From contig CAMQEO010000002.1 in the NCBI GenBank assembly GCA_946999785.1, positions 1 through 46,164 of the forward strand: a stretch of 46,164 nucleotides of DNA. The letters run 5' to 3'. Both the position numbers and the translations under genes were made by a program. Source of the DNA: an uncultured Atopobium sp. (lineage in GTDB: Bacteria > Actinomycetota > Coriobacteriia > Coriobacteriales > Atopobiaceae). Shown in pieces: positions 26,579-35,980 of this stretch. Positions within the stretch are counted from its first letter, which is position 1; every line of letters begins with the position of its first letter. The notes under the pieces were generated by a model. That model was not told the DNA's origin. It saw only the letters and a program-made list of their open reading frames with translations, and did not search any database.

Positions 26579-27898
26579 GTGAATTATCAGGCATTCGAAC
26601 AAGCAAAACAAGCTTATAAACAGGGTAATTTTTCTGTAGCTGTTAATTTTTTACGTCTCGCTAAAACCGCTGGCGAACCTTGTGGCGTTGTAGATCATTT
26701 ACTTGGTAATTCTTATATGAAGCAAGGTCTGTTTGACGCAGCTGCTCAAAGCTATGCACTTGCTTTAACCGATGCGTCTTATGGTCATGTTGGCTCGCTT
26801 GCATGTAATCGCGGACGTGCATTACTTGCACAAAATAAACCTTCAGAAGCGGTTGCTGTACTCAATATGGCTTTAAAAGACGACAGCTATAAAACTCCCT
26901 ATAAAATTTATCTTGCACTTGGTAATGCATATACACAGCTTAACAATCCACGGGATGCAGGTGTTGCATATCGAAGTGCTGCCATTGATGAAAATAATCC
27001 GCAACCTGCAGTTGCTCTTAAGCATCTTGGTCATTGTTTTATGCTTTTAACGCGTTATGTTGACGCAATTGAAGCGTATCGTACGGCATTAGATTTTTCT
27101 TCTCCTGCAAACGACCAAAATGCGGTGTATTCAGATCTAGGACTTGCTTATGTTGCTGCAAATCGTATGAACGACGCGGTCGATGCTTTTGCAAAAGCTA
27201 CTGCTGATGGATCGTTTAAGCTGTCTTCGGACGCGCAGGCTGCATTTGAAGGTGCTCAAAAGGCAGTTGCTGCAATATCAGGTTCCGAACCTTCGCAAAC
27301 TGATGCCATGTTGGCTCAGGCAGGATATGGAAATGTGAATATTGATCCTCTCGATCCTACGGGTAAATCTGGAACATTTATGCCGTCACCAGAAGATACG
27401 GGATTTTTCTCGCTTTCCGAGGCAGAGCTTGTTGAGAAAGATAAACAAGAGCAAAAAGCAAAGAAGAAACACAAGCATCCGTTCCTTAAGTTTATAGTAA
27501 CTTTGTTGGTGCTCGTTCTTATTCTTAGTGGCGTTGGAGCATTTGCCTTTTATAAAGGCTATGGCTGGCCTACTCAAGAAATGGTTACCGAGCAGCTTTT
27601 TGCATCTAAAAGTCAAGGTTCGCTTAACACCGATCTTATTGCATCATCGCTTACCTCTAAGCAACGAGATGATTTATCAAACTCGCTTCCCGATAGCACT
27701 TCTTCAGTAACTGTGTCAGGAATAGATCGCAATATGAATGAGTCTTTAGTATATCTAACAGCTTCTCTTTCAAAAGGCGGTAAGCAAGATTATAAGATTT
27801 CGTTTGTTCGCGAAGGGCTGCAGTGGAAGGTATATGGTGTAGAAGTGGTTTTTGCCTCTAAATCTTCGCCTGCACAAGCTCAAAAGACATCTCATTAA
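26579..27898 (+). CDS. TPR-repeat single-pass membrane protein
   Basis: 439 residues. Residues 1-235 contain about six tetratricopeptide-like helical pairs (for example AFEQAKQAYKQGNFSVAVNF, YSDLGLAYVAANRMNDAVDA), a scaffold for protein binding. A charged stretch KKKHKH precedes a membrane helix at about 302-325, and a ~115-residue domain (QEMVTEQLF onward) would be outside. So TPRs face the cytoplasm. GTG start with GAGGAG seven bases upstream. It sits immediately before mreB, which makes a link to the elongation machinery plausible but unproven. Specific function unknown. Confidence 0.8.
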   Translation: MNYQAFEQAKQAYKQGNFSVAVNFLRLAKTAGEPCGVVDHLLGNSYMKQGLFDAAAQSYALALTDASYGHVGSLACNRGRALLAQNKPSEAVAVLNMALKDDSYKTPYKIYLALGNAYTQLNNPRDAGVAYRSAAIDENNPQPAVALKHLGHCFMLLTRYVDAIEAYRTALDFSSPANDQNAVYSDLGLAYVAANRMNDAVDAFAKATADGSFKLSSDAQAAFEGAQKAVAAISGSEPSQTDAMLAQAGYGNVNIDPLDPTGKSGTFMPSPEDTGFFSLSEAELVEKDKQEQKAKKKHKHPFLKFIVTLLVLVLILSGVGAFAFYKGYGWPTQEMVTEQLFASKSQGSLNTDLIASSLTSKQRDDLSNSLPDSTSSVTVSGIDRNMNESLVYLTASLSKGGKQDYKISFVREGLQWKVYGVEVVFASKSSPAQAQKTSH

Positions 27899-27936
27899 GT
27901 GATGTATACGTTAATGTTTGTTTGTTAGGAAATACT

Positions 27937-28980
27937 ATGTCTTTGCTCGATTCATTATTTGGACAATACGAAGGCGATTTAGCTATCGATCTAGGTACTG
28001 CAAATACGTTGGTTGCAGTGCGTGGACAAGGCATTGTGCTTAACGAGCCATCGGTAGTGGCTATTGATAAAAGTGAAGATCGCGTTTTAGCTGTTGGCGC
28101 AGATGCAAAGCGCATGGTTGGTAGAACTCCAGGCTCAATTGCTGCAGAGCGTCCTTTAAAAGACGGCGTAATTGCAGACTTTGATGTTACAGAAGTGATG
28201 CTGCGCTACTTTATAGAAAAGGCGCACGGCACCAAAAGATATCCTTGGAGTCCTCGTCCAAGCGTTGTTGTGTGTGTGCCATCTGGTGTTACGTCTGTAG
28301 AAAAACGTGCGGTGTTTGAGGCAACTATTTCTGCTGGTGCTCGTCAAGCCTACCTTATCGAAGAGCCTATGGCCGCAGCTATTGGAGCCGATTTACCTAT
28401 TGAAGATCCTACGGGCTCTATGGTGGTAGATATTGGCGGCGGTACCACCGAAGTGGCGGTTATTGCTATGGGTGGTATTGTTGTCTCACAATCCATTCGT
28501 ACTGCAGGCGATGAGTTTGACCAAACTATTCTCGAACATGTTCGTGATGCCTATAATCTCTCTATTGGTGAGCGCACAGCCGAAGATATTAAAATTAAAG
28601 TTGGCTCGGCAGCTCCTCTTGCCGAAGAGCTTGATGTAGAAGTCAACGGACGCGACGTCATGAGCGGCCTTCCTAAAACGGTTCGTATCGAAAGCGAAGA
28701 GATCCGTCGCGCACTTGATAAACCGTTGGATGAGGTTACAAAAACCGTCAAAGATGCGCTTGACTTAACGCCTCCAGATTTGGCAAGTGACCTTATGTAT
28801 TATGGTGTCTTACTTACCGGTGGCGGTGGTTTATTGCGCGGTTTAGATCAGCGTCTGCGCGATGAAACAGGTGTTCCGGTAAATGTAAGTCCTACTTCTT
28901 TGGAAAATGTTGTTAATGGTTGCGCTAAAGTTTTGGAAGCAAATGCACTCTCGGGTGGTTTTGTTCAAAGCTCAAGTTAA
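27937..28980 (+). CDS. mreB: Rod-shape-determining protein MreB
   Basis: 347 residues of the bacterial actin fold. Phosphate 1 loop AIDLGTANTLVAVRGQG near residue 15, phosphate 2 loop DIGGGTTEVAVIAMGG, the EEPMAAAIG connecting motif and the adenosine loop LTGGGGLLRGLD are intact. It forms membrane-associated filaments that direct lateral wall synthesis. ATG 27937 (MSLLDSLFGQYEGD) has TTAGGA upstream; an in-frame TTG at 27922 adds five residues. It is the first gene of mreB-mreC-mreD-mrdA-rodA. Atopobium-like cells are short rods to cocci, so its presence with the full set is informative. Confidence 0.96.
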   Translation: MSLLDSLFGQYEGDLAIDLGTANTLVAVRGQGIVLNEPSVVAIDKSEDRVLAVGADAKRMVGRTPGSIAAERPLKDGVIADFDVTEVMLRYFIEKAHGTKRYPWSPRPSVVVCVPSGVTSVEKRAVFEATISAGARQAYLIEEPMAAAIGADLPIEDPTGSMVVDIGGGTTEVAVIAMGGIVVSQSIRTAGDEFDQTILEHVRDAYNLSIGERTAEDIKIKVGSAAPLAEELDVEVNGRDVMSGLPKTVRIESEEIRRALDKPLDEVTKTVKDALDLTPPDLASDLMYYGVLLTGGGGLLRGLDQRLRDETGVPVNVSPTSLENVVNGCAKVLEANALSGGFVQSSS

Positions 28981-28995
28981 TTGGAGTGTTAAGTA

Positions 28996-30021
28996 ATGCC
29001 TATGCACAAAAGGCGTTCAAAAATTGGTCTTAATAAACAATCGCAGTCATTGAACTTGCGTGTGCTTGTATTTTGTCTTGCAAGCTCACTTACCTTATTT
29101 GGATTCAGCTTTAGAGAACAAGGCGTAGGTCCTTTTTCTATTGCACGCAGTGTTGTAGGCACCCTTTGTATTCCTATTCACTACGCAGGTGCTCTTGCAA
29201 CATTTCCTTTTAGAGCCGCAGTAACTGCATTTGGTAATGCTGGCGCAACTCACGAGACGCTTTCTTCGCTTAAGCAAGAAAACGCTCAGCTCTTAGCACG
29301 TGTTAGCGAACTTGAAGAAGCAAAGAAAACAACGGATAGGCTCCAAGATCTTCTTGCGCTTAAAAGCACCTATAATTTGCAATCATGTGCCGCTCGCATT
29401 ATTTCGGGTTCACACAGTTCATGGGAAGATTGCGTAACCATCGATAAAGGAACTACTTCAGGCTTATCGGTTGGCATGCCGGTTATGGATTCTAATGGTG
29501 CAATTGGGCAAATCGTACAATGCAGCGCTACTTCATCGGTTGTTCGCTTGCTGAGCGACGAAAAATCAAGTATCCCAGCTATGATTCAGTCGAGCAGAGC
29601 TCAAGGTGTAGTTCAAGGTTCTGTTGATGGAACTATTCGTTTAACTCTTATCAACTCCAACTTAAAGGCCGAGGTGGGCGATATTGTCCTTACCAGTGGT
29701 TTGGGTGGCATTTTCCCTAAGGGCGTTCCACTTGGAAAAATTACCGCCGTCGATAAGGTACCTGGATCACTTTATTACAATATTCATATAGCCAAGCTTT
29801 CTCCGCCTGAAAATCTTGAAGAAGTGCTGGTTGTAACATCTCTTACCGAGGAACAAAAAGCAACTGATAAAGATATTTCTGACGCTGACGCTCAAGATAG
29901 TGTTGCTAATCAGGATTTCACCTCTGTTAAATCTAACGACAGCTCGTCTTCTGCGTCGTCTTCTCCTACCAAAGATTCGAGCGCCTCAAGCACTTCAACA
30001 TCTTCGAGTAAGGGGGAATAA
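28996..30021 (+). CDS. mreC: Cell shape protein MreC
   Basis: 341 residues. A basic N-terminus leads to a membrane helix at about 21-38 (LRVLVFCLASSLTLFGF), then a coiled coil (about 80-115, LKQENAQLLARVSELEEAKK) and the twin beta-barrel extracytoplasmic domain (ARIISGSHSSWEDCVTIDKG through LGKITAVDKVPGSLYYNIHI). The last ~60 residues are an acidic then Ser-rich tail (SSSASSSPTKDSSASSTSTS) without fixed structure. MreC scaffolds PBP2 and activates it. The ATG follows GGAGTG; mreD begins one base after its stop. Confidence 0.94.
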   Translation: MPMHKRRSKIGLNKQSQSLNLRVLVFCLASSLTLFGFSFREQGVGPFSIARSVVGTLCIPIHYAGALATFPFRAAVTAFGNAGATHETLSSLKQENAQLLARVSELEEAKKTTDRLQDLLALKSTYNLQSCAARIISGSHSSWEDCVTIDKGTTSGLSVGMPVMDSNGAIGQIVQCSATSSVVRLLSDEKSSIPAMIQSSRAQGVVQGSVDGTIRLTLINSNLKAEVGDIVLTSGLGGIFPKGVPLGKITAVDKVPGSLYYNIHIAKLSPPENLEEVLVVTSLTEEQKATDKDISDADAQDSVANQDFTSVKSNDSSSSASSSPTKDSSASSTSTSSSKGE

Positions 30022-30022
30022 T

Positions 30023-30580
30023 TTGCTTACAAACTCCTCGTCACAAAAGAAAAACCGTATCCTTCCTTTTGCCTGCATTTGCTTTATTCTTCAGGTTGCA
30101 CTTGCGCCTGATATAGTTTTGGCTTCAGGTCAGATAAATTTTGCGCTTATCTTTACGGTTATATGCGCACTCTCAAAACGAGATAGCACCACTATTGTGT
30201 ACGCTTTTATTGCCGGCCTGCTCTTTGACCTTTTAAGCACGGGTCCTGTTGGTATTATGGCTTGTTTGCTTAGTATAGTAGCCTATCTTGTGGTTGATAA
30301 AATACATGTTAATTTATTTGAAGATATAGCAACGTCATCGATAATTTTTAGTGTTCTTGCACTTATGGTCTGTTTGCTTCATTTTCTTATTATGCTTGTA
30401 TGTGGTTCGGTTACATCTTTTATACCATCTCTCATTTATCGTGTTCTACCAGTGTTTATATTAACCTCGTGTGCTTTTATTCCATTGGCGTTTTTATATC
30501 GAAGGCTAACAGGTGCAATATCAATGCACTCACGAAATGCATCGATGCGTCCTACGCGCAGTCACAAACTTCATCTCTAG
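30023..30580 (+). CDS. mreD: Rod-shape-determining membrane protein MreD
   Basis: 185 residues with about five hydrophobic helices (for example LPFACICFILQVALAPDIVL, FALIFTVICAL, YAFIAGLLFDLLSTGP, IIFSVLALMVCLLHFLIMLV). The FDLLSTGPVG segment matches the conserved FDLxxxxPxG of MreD. The start is TTG 30023 (MLTNSSSQKKNRILPF) with AGGGGG seven bases upstream, one base after the mreC stop; the frame runs on upstream over mreC only as a shadow. MreD helps assemble the elongasome with MreC and PBP2. Confidence 0.88.
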   Translation: MLTNSSSQKKNRILPFACICFILQVALAPDIVLASGQINFALIFTVICALSKRDSTTIVYAFIAGLLFDLLSTGPVGIMACLLSIVAYLVVDKIHVNLFEDIATSSIIFSVLALMVCLLHFLIMLVCGSVTSFIPSLIYRVLPVFILTSCAFIPLAFLYRRLTGAISMHSRNASMRPTRSHKLHL

Positions 30581-30589
30581 GGTACCAAA

Positions 30590-32623
30590 ATGAATTTTGT
30601 TGTTATTTTAATTGTTTTGCTCACTGTTTTAATTTGTGCACTTATAGCTGCTTTCCTACTTAAGGTTAAGTCTTCCCGTCGCTTTACGCTTGATATTGGA
30701 GGTGGTACGCCTCGTGCCTCTGGTGGAAGCGAAAATTCACCTTCATCCCATTTCAAATCCCGAATTAACGCTACAGGTATTTTTGCCGGTACTGTTATCG
30801 GTGCGCTTTTTATGCGTCTATGGAATATGCAGGTTATCTCATCGTCTTCATATACCGAACAAGCAGAAAAAAATCGTACACGTTCTATCTCAACTCATGC
30901 TGCACGTGGTCGAATTTTAGACAGAAATGGTGCGGTTTTAGTGGGAAATCGTCCAAGTTTGGTAGTACTTGCCGAACAAAGTGTGCTTGAGGATGAGGCA
31001 GAATTGCACATTCTTGCAGCGCTTATAGGTATCCCAAAGGCGGTACTGCGCCTAAAAATAGAGGATTCCTCACAAGGTCTTCAACGTGGCCGTGTTATTG
31101 CGGTTGATGTTTCTCGTCGTGTGGTTTCTTTTATCAATGCGCATCCATCGCTTTTTGATGGCGTTTCGATCGAAGCTCGTAGTCAGCGGTCTTACCCCTT
31201 GGGCAGCCTTGCGGGTCAGGTTTTGGGTTATACCGGCGTTATTACTTCCGAACAGCTTAAAGCTTCGCAAGATAATAAAGATGAAGGAAAGATTACGTAT
31301 GAACCTGGTGATGTGGTTGGCCAATCGGGAATCGAAGCGTCGTATGAGAATGTTTTGCAAGGTATCAAAGGTGAGCAAGTTGTCTTTGTGGATGCAGACG
31401 GCAATATCGTTAATCATAGCAGCAGCGTTGAAGCCCAAAGTGGTTCAGACGTGGTACTTACCCTTGATGCTGATATACAAAAAGCGGCTGAAGATTCACT
31501 TTCGTCCACTATAAAACGTTTACAAGAGCATGGAAAACCCGATTGCTTTGGTGGATGCGCAATTGCTATGGATGTAACCAACGGTGAAATTATTGCTATG
31601 GCATCTGCTCCTTCATTTTCGCCTAACATGTTTGTTGGTGGAATTTCAAGTGATGATTGGGATATGCTTTCATCTAAATCAAGCCATAACCCGTTGTTAA
31701 ACCGAGGTATAGGCGGCCAATATCCGTCTGCATCCACTATTAAGCCGCTTTCCGCGCTTGCTGCTCTTAACGAAGGAATAGCCACGCCGCAATCAAGTTA
31801 TATGTGTACGGGTTATTGGACAGGCTTTGGTGCTGCGTTTGGGCAATATTGTTGGCTGCATACAGGGCATGGTCCCATGACGCTTCAAACAGGTATTACT
31901 CATTCGTGTGACGTTGTATTTTATGAGGTAGGTAAGGGATTTTTCTATTCATCTAATAAAGATGGCTTACAGCAAACGTTAAAAAAATGGGGGTTAGGTT
32001 CAAAATCTCAAATTGATTTACCTGGAGAGCTTCAGGGCCGTATTCCTGATGAAACGTGGAAACGTGAATATTTTGCTTCGTATCCCGATGACGCTAAGGC
32101 ATGGCAAGGTGGAGATAACACCAATTTGGCCATTGGTCAAGGCGACTTATTGGTTACGCCTCTTCAAATGTTATGCGTATATGCAGGTATTGCAAATCGT
32201 GGATCCATTCCTCAGCCGCATCTCATGAAGTCAATTAAATCGACCTCAAATTCTGGCTCTATTATTGACTATAAATGTTCTACACGTATTTCCGTGGACG
32301 AAAAAGACGAATATATGGATTTGATACAAAGAGGCCTCTATGGTGTAATTTACGAAGAGTCTCAAGCACAGGCGTCGCATTTTACTAATATGAAAGAAAA
32401 AGTTGCAGGAAAAACTGGTACCGCTGAAACTTCACACGAAACACCAACTGGTTGGTTTATAGCGTATGCACCTTACGATAAACCTCGTTATGTTGTAGCA
32501 AGTGTGCTAGAAAATAGCGGATTTGGTAGCGATGGAGCGATGTATGTTGTTCGTGATATATTAGGTGCACTCTATCATGAACCAGATACTTCAACTATGG
32601 TCGATACAACAGGCGCGCATTAA
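30590..32623 (+). CDS. mrdA: Penicillin-binding protein 2 (elongasome transpeptidase)
   Basis: 677 residues, class B PBP that crosslinks peptidoglycan during elongation. Dimerisation domain RGRILDRNGAVLVGNRPS near 107; transpeptidase motifs are SxxK at Ser382-Lys385 (SASTIK), SCD at 439-441 and KTG at 608-610 (AGKTGTAE). An unusual feature is two hydrophobic N-terminal segments: residues 2-24, then a basic/Ser loop, then residues 61-77, where ordinary PBP2 has only the second. The ATG lies ten bases after mreD. Its partner glycosyltransferase RodA follows. Confidence 0.95.
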   Translation: MNFVVILIVLLTVLICALIAAFLLKVKSSRRFTLDIGGGTPRASGGSENSPSSHFKSRINATGIFAGTVIGALFMRLWNMQVISSSSYTEQAEKNRTRSISTHAARGRILDRNGAVLVGNRPSLVVLAEQSVLEDEAELHILAALIGIPKAVLRLKIEDSSQGLQRGRVIAVDVSRRVVSFINAHPSLFDGVSIEARSQRSYPLGSLAGQVLGYTGVITSEQLKASQDNKDEGKITYEPGDVVGQSGIEASYENVLQGIKGEQVVFVDADGNIVNHSSSVEAQSGSDVVLTLDADIQKAAEDSLSSTIKRLQEHGKPDCFGGCAIAMDVTNGEIIAMASAPSFSPNMFVGGISSDDWDMLSSKSSHNPLLNRGIGGQYPSASTIKPLSALAALNEGIATPQSSYMCTGYWTGFGAAFGQYCWLHTGHGPMTLQTGITHSCDVVFYEVGKGFFYSSNKDGLQQTLKKWGLGSKSQIDLPGELQGRIPDETWKREYFASYPDDAKAWQGGDNTNLAIGQGDLLVTPLQMLCVYAGIANRGSIPQPHLMKSIKSTSNSGSIIDYKCSTRISVDEKDEYMDLIQRGLYGVIYEESQAQASHFTNMKEKVAGKTGTAETSHETPTGWFIAYAPYDKPRYVVASVLENSGFGSDGAMYVVRDILGALYHEPDTSTMVDTTGAH

Positions 32624-32631
32624 GGATGAGC

Positions 32632-33918
32632 ATGAAAAAAAGTTTGAATACAAAACAATTGTATAAGTTTGCTCATGCACATAAAAGAAATGCATTTTCA
32701 GGAGCACATGCAACCAAGCGGTCATCTCTAACTTCAAATGGTTTTAGATCATCTATAGCGGTTGCGTTAGCGCGACTTGCAGGATTTAAGTCTACGTATG
32801 GACGATTTAATGGACCTTTATATCTTATGCAACTACTTCCTGCACTTTTGATCGTTGCTTTTGGCGCGCTTATTATTTATACTGCATCGCTTAGCATCCC
32901 AAAGGCTTCCTTTGTACGACATGTTGGTGGAATTGTATTTGGACTTGTTCTTGCAGCTGCTTTGTGGAAATACGACTATCGTGCATTTTCTCGTATGAAC
33001 TCGTCACTTTTAGTATTAGTAGTTATCCTCATTTTGCTACCACTTATACCAGGATTAGGCGTTCAAGCAAAAGGTTTAACGGGCTGGGTAAAGTTGCCGC
33101 TTTTGGGTTTGCGTTTTCAACCGTCCGAGCCTGCTAAAATCGTTGTTATTTTGCTTATGGCATCACTAGGTAGTGCGTACAACGGAAAAATAGATTCCCT
33201 CAAAGACTACCTTAAACTCTGCGCAATTTTGTGCGTACCGTTTATTTTGATCTTGCTCCAACCCGACCTTGGTACTGGTCTTATTGTTATGGTTGTTGGT
33301 GCTGCCATTATTATTTGCTCTGGCGCAAAAAAAACCTGGGTATTGAGTACAATTGCTCTTATCGTTTTATTAGCAGCGGTTGTTATTTTTTGCTCGATGA
33401 CCGAAGGCTTGCCCCATATTCTCAAACAGTATCAGATGAATAGGTTGATTGTTTTTGTTGATCCAACGGTTGACCCAGGAGGTTTTGGTTACAACCTTCA
33501 GCAGGCTAAAATTGCTGTTGGATCAGGAGGCATTTGGGGTAAAGGTATTGGCGGTGCTTCTCAGGCAGGAAGTGGATTTTTGCCCGAGGCACATACCGAC
33601 TTTGTTTTTGCCCTGCTTGCCGAAGAGTTTGGCTTTGTGGGTTCTTGTATTTTGTTGGCGCTTTTTGGCCTTATGATTTTTTCAACATTGCTGCTTGCGC
33701 AAAAAATTGAACTTCCCTTTGGTAAACTTGTACTTGTTGGGTGCGCTACGATGTGGGCGTTTCAGTTATTACAAAATGTTGGCATGTGTATTGGTATTAT
33801 GCCCATTACAGGTATTCCGCTCCCATTTGTAAGTTTTGGTTCTTCTTCTATGGTAGCGCAGTTATTAAGCGTGGGTCTTGTCCAATCGGTTTGGCATCAT
33901 CGACCTAAAGCTGCATAA
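32632..33918 (+). CDS. rodA: Rod shape-determining protein RodA (SEDS glycosyltransferase)
   Basis: 428 residues, a ten-helix SEDS protein that polymerises lipid II for the lateral wall with PBP2. Family motifs: FQPSEPAKI, LLQPDLGTGLIVMVVGAA (catalytic Asp in PDLGT), AHTDFVFALLAEEFGF and the C-terminal TGIPLPFVSFGSSSM. About 60 basic residues precede the first helix (LLPALLIVAFGALIIYTAS), longer than usual. ATG 32632 is chosen because AAGG lies six bases before it; ATG 32626 is two codons upstream. Nine bases after mrdA. Confidence 0.94.
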   Translation: MKKSLNTKQLYKFAHAHKRNAFSGAHATKRSSLTSNGFRSSIAVALARLAGFKSTYGRFNGPLYLMQLLPALLIVAFGALIIYTASLSIPKASFVRHVGGIVFGLVLAAALWKYDYRAFSRMNSSLLVLVVILILLPLIPGLGVQAKGLTGWVKLPLLGLRFQPSEPAKIVVILLMASLGSAYNGKIDSLKDYLKLCAILCVPFILILLQPDLGTGLIVMVVGAAIIICSGAKKTWVLSTIALIVLLAAVVIFCSMTEGLPHILKQYQMNRLIVFVDPTVDPGGFGYNLQQAKIAVGSGGIWGKGIGGASQAGSGFLPEAHTDFVFALLAEEFGFVGSCILLALFGLMIFSTLLLAQKIELPFGKLVLVGCATMWAFQLLQNVGMCIGIMPITGIPLPFVSFGSSSMVAQLLSVGLVQSVWHHRPKAA

Positions 33919-33993
33919 AAGCGTACAAGGCCTCAAGCGTTGTATATGTAAGATAGAGAAAAGTATTGCGTGTTCTAAGAGGATGGCTGTGAT

Positions 33994-35352
33994 ATGAATA
34001 ACATAAATTTTTCTTCTGTGGATACACCTTATCATACGAATACAAAACGGCTTGTTTTTGCTTTATATAATTTGCAGCCAGCACCTTTGTTTAACCTTGT
34101 GCAATCTTATCTTGCGCCTCAAACTTGCGATGTAGAGATCGTACAGCTTTTGGATGGTGACCATCTACCAAATGATTGTAATGCTTTATTTCTTATAGGT
34201 GACGAAGAAAAATCCTCCTGCGTCAATCGTAACAATCATCGTAACGACCACAGCAACAATCAAAGCTTTTCTTTGCACAATCAGCAGCTTTTAGATCTTA
34301 TTCAAGAGGCCGATGCCGCTTTAGTGCCTATAGTAAGTATTGCTGAAACCTGTCCGCCTTCTGCAATATCAAATATTTTACAAGGAGGGGCTCCTTGCGA
34401 AACGCAAGTTGTTTCATATCTTGTACAAACGTCCAATGCGTGCAGAGATACGCTTTCAGAGTATTTTGCGCGTTATCACGCTTCATACCAGGCTCAACTA
34501 GTTCGTGCATATCCATGGTTTAAGCAGACTTTAGCACACGAAATTGTGCATCGTCATCGGCGTAAAATCACCGATATTGCATCTACTCATTCGTTGTTGT
34601 ATCCTTTTTTGCCAAAGATTTTGCGCTTAGGTGATATGCCGCGTATGATTGCCGAAGAGTTTAAGCTCTTGCATGAGCTTTCACGTTTGTATCCAAAACC
34701 TACACAGACTCATGATGCTGCTTACATACATTCACAGGCTGTAGTGGGGGATTGTTCAAATTCTAGTACAGGTGAATCTTTGCGGTCTGTATCTTCAGAT
34801 GTCGAAGCCGATGCTAATACTAATGCAGGTGCTCATGCTGGTACCAGTGCAGCTGCCGATGCTGATCATAAGATCCTCGATGTTGCAGGACTTATCTGCT
34901 TAGGATATATAAGTCGAAGTCTTGCACGCACTCTTACGAGGCGCCTTCCTTTGCTTTCGCCTATCATCAAACCTTGCATTGCATATGGCACAGTTACCCT
35001 TATGGGGCATGGATATGTCCTTTTACATAGTTCAGATTTTGTTAAACGTGTTGTTGACGTACTACAACACAATCACCGTACGGCATTGCACAGCACGGGA
35101 GTACAAGAAACAATTCATACAGGTAAATCCCTATTCTCACAACACAACAACGAAGTCCATGGTAGATATGTTCTAGACAATCATCTACAAAATTTGCAAG
35201 TTGATAGTGCGTCCGCGCCTATAAGTTGCGCATCTTCTGTGTATCCGATAATTTTTAGTTCACATATGCACAAAACAGAAGATAATAATGTGTGGTCTTC
35301 TGATAGACATCACCAAGATAAAGAACACTATATCGAGATCAAAAGCTCTTAG
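33994..35352 (+). CDS. Unassigned protein with a split DUF697-like domain
   Basis: 452 residues, not firmly recognised. The middle (residues about 110-345) resembles actinobacterial DUF697 proteins: FLIG near 67, ADAALVPIVSI near 107, a helical segment, FLPKILRLGDMPRMIAEEFK at 205-224, and the hydrophobic ILDVAGLICLGYISRSLA then AYGTVTLMGHG. DUF697 proteins often form membrane-linked domains next to GTPases. Here a ~60-residue stretch rich in S, D, A and T (EADANTNAGAHAGTSAAADA) splits the two halves. N-terminal and C-terminal ends are His/Asn/Ser-rich and look disordered. It follows rodA by 75 bases with a plausible AAGAGG site, so it may belong to the shape cluster. Function unknown. Confidence 0.6.
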   Translation: MNNINFSSVDTPYHTNTKRLVFALYNLQPAPLFNLVQSYLAPQTCDVEIVQLLDGDHLPNDCNALFLIGDEEKSSCVNRNNHRNDHSNNQSFSLHNQQLLDLIQEADAALVPIVSIAETCPPSAISNILQGGAPCETQVVSYLVQTSNACRDTLSEYFARYHASYQAQLVRAYPWFKQTLAHEIVHRHRRKITDIASTHSLLYPFLPKILRLGDMPRMIAEEFKLLHELSRLYPKPTQTHDAAYIHSQAVVGDCSNSSTGESLRSVSSDVEADANTNAGAHAGTSAAADADHKILDVAGLICLGYISRSLARTLTRRLPLLSPIIKPCIAYGTVTLMGHGYVLLHSSDFVKRVVDVLQHNHRTALHSTGVQETIHTGKSLFSQHNNEVHGRYVLDNHLQNLQVDSASAPISCASSVYPIIFSSHMHKTEDNNVWSSDRHHQDKEHYIEIKSS

Positions 35353-35372
35353 ATTGGCTTGCTCGTATTTTT

Positions 35373-35405
35373 ATGCTCTATTTGGGAGAGTATTGTTTTT
35401 TATTT
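35373..35405 (+). terminator. Terminator after the mre cluster
   Basis: A 7-bp stem (35373-35379 with 35387-35393, one G-T pair) and 7-base loop are followed by a T-rich run. It lies 20 bases after the DUF697-like gene and ends the shape-gene transcript before rplU. Confidence 0.6.
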
Positions 35406-35508
35406 TGTGATTATTATGAAGACAACCATACGTTTGGTAAAAAATGTGCATTCAACTGCACGTTCTTATCTTGCCATGCGGCTGTATAAAAAGTCTTCTT
35501 TCCCTTTA

Positions 35509-35538
35509 TTGACTTTACCGCGGGTTTTAGAGTAAGAT
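35509..35538 (+). promoter_or_regulatory. Promoter of rplU-rpmA
   Basis: TTGACT (35509-35514) and TAAGAT (35533-35538) with an 18-base spacer, 40 bases before the rplU start. Good sigma-A type match. Confidence 0.7.
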
Positions 35539-35578
35539 TGGGAGCTGTTGCACAGATACTGTAATGAAGGGTTAGCAC

Positions 35579-35929
35579 ATGTACGCAATCGTTACCACTG
35601 GTGGCAAGCAGTATAAGGTTGCCAAGGGCGACATTATTAGTGTTGAGAAGCTCGACGCGCAACCTGGCGACAAGGTTAAGCTTGACGTTCTTATGCTCAA
35701 TGATGGTAAAAAAACCATTTGTGATGCCGCTACGTTATCAAAGAAAAAAGTTACCTGTGAGGTACTTGAGCAATACAAAGACAAAAAGGTCATTGTGTTT
35801 AAGCTCAAGAAACGTAAACGTTATCACCGCACAAAGGGACATCGTCAAAACCTTACTAAGCTTGTTGTGTCAAGCTTACCAACTACTCGTTCTGCCGCTG
35901 CTAAAAAGGCAGACAGTACCGAAGCTTAA
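35579..35929 (+). CDS. rplU: 50S ribosomal protein L21
   Basis: 116 residues beginning MYAIVTTGGKQYKVAKGD, the L21 signature, with VEKLDAQPGDKVKLDVLML and the basic RKRYHRTKGHRQNLTKL region. The last ~15 residues (TTRSAAAKKADSTEA) are a loose tail. It binds 23S rRNA with L20. AAGGG lies upstream of the ATG, and rpmA follows after 51 bases, the universal L21-L27 pair. The promoter just upstream has a near-consensus -35. Confidence 0.97.
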   Translation: MYAIVTTGGKQYKVAKGDIISVEKLDAQPGDKVKLDVLMLNDGKKTICDAATLSKKKVTCEVLEQYKDKKVIVFKLKKRKRYHRTKGHRQNLTKLVVSSLPTTRSAAAKKADSTEA

Positions 35930-35980
35930 GGCTTATGGGTTGCAAGATTAAGTTGATTGAACGTATAAGGTAGGTTAGTT

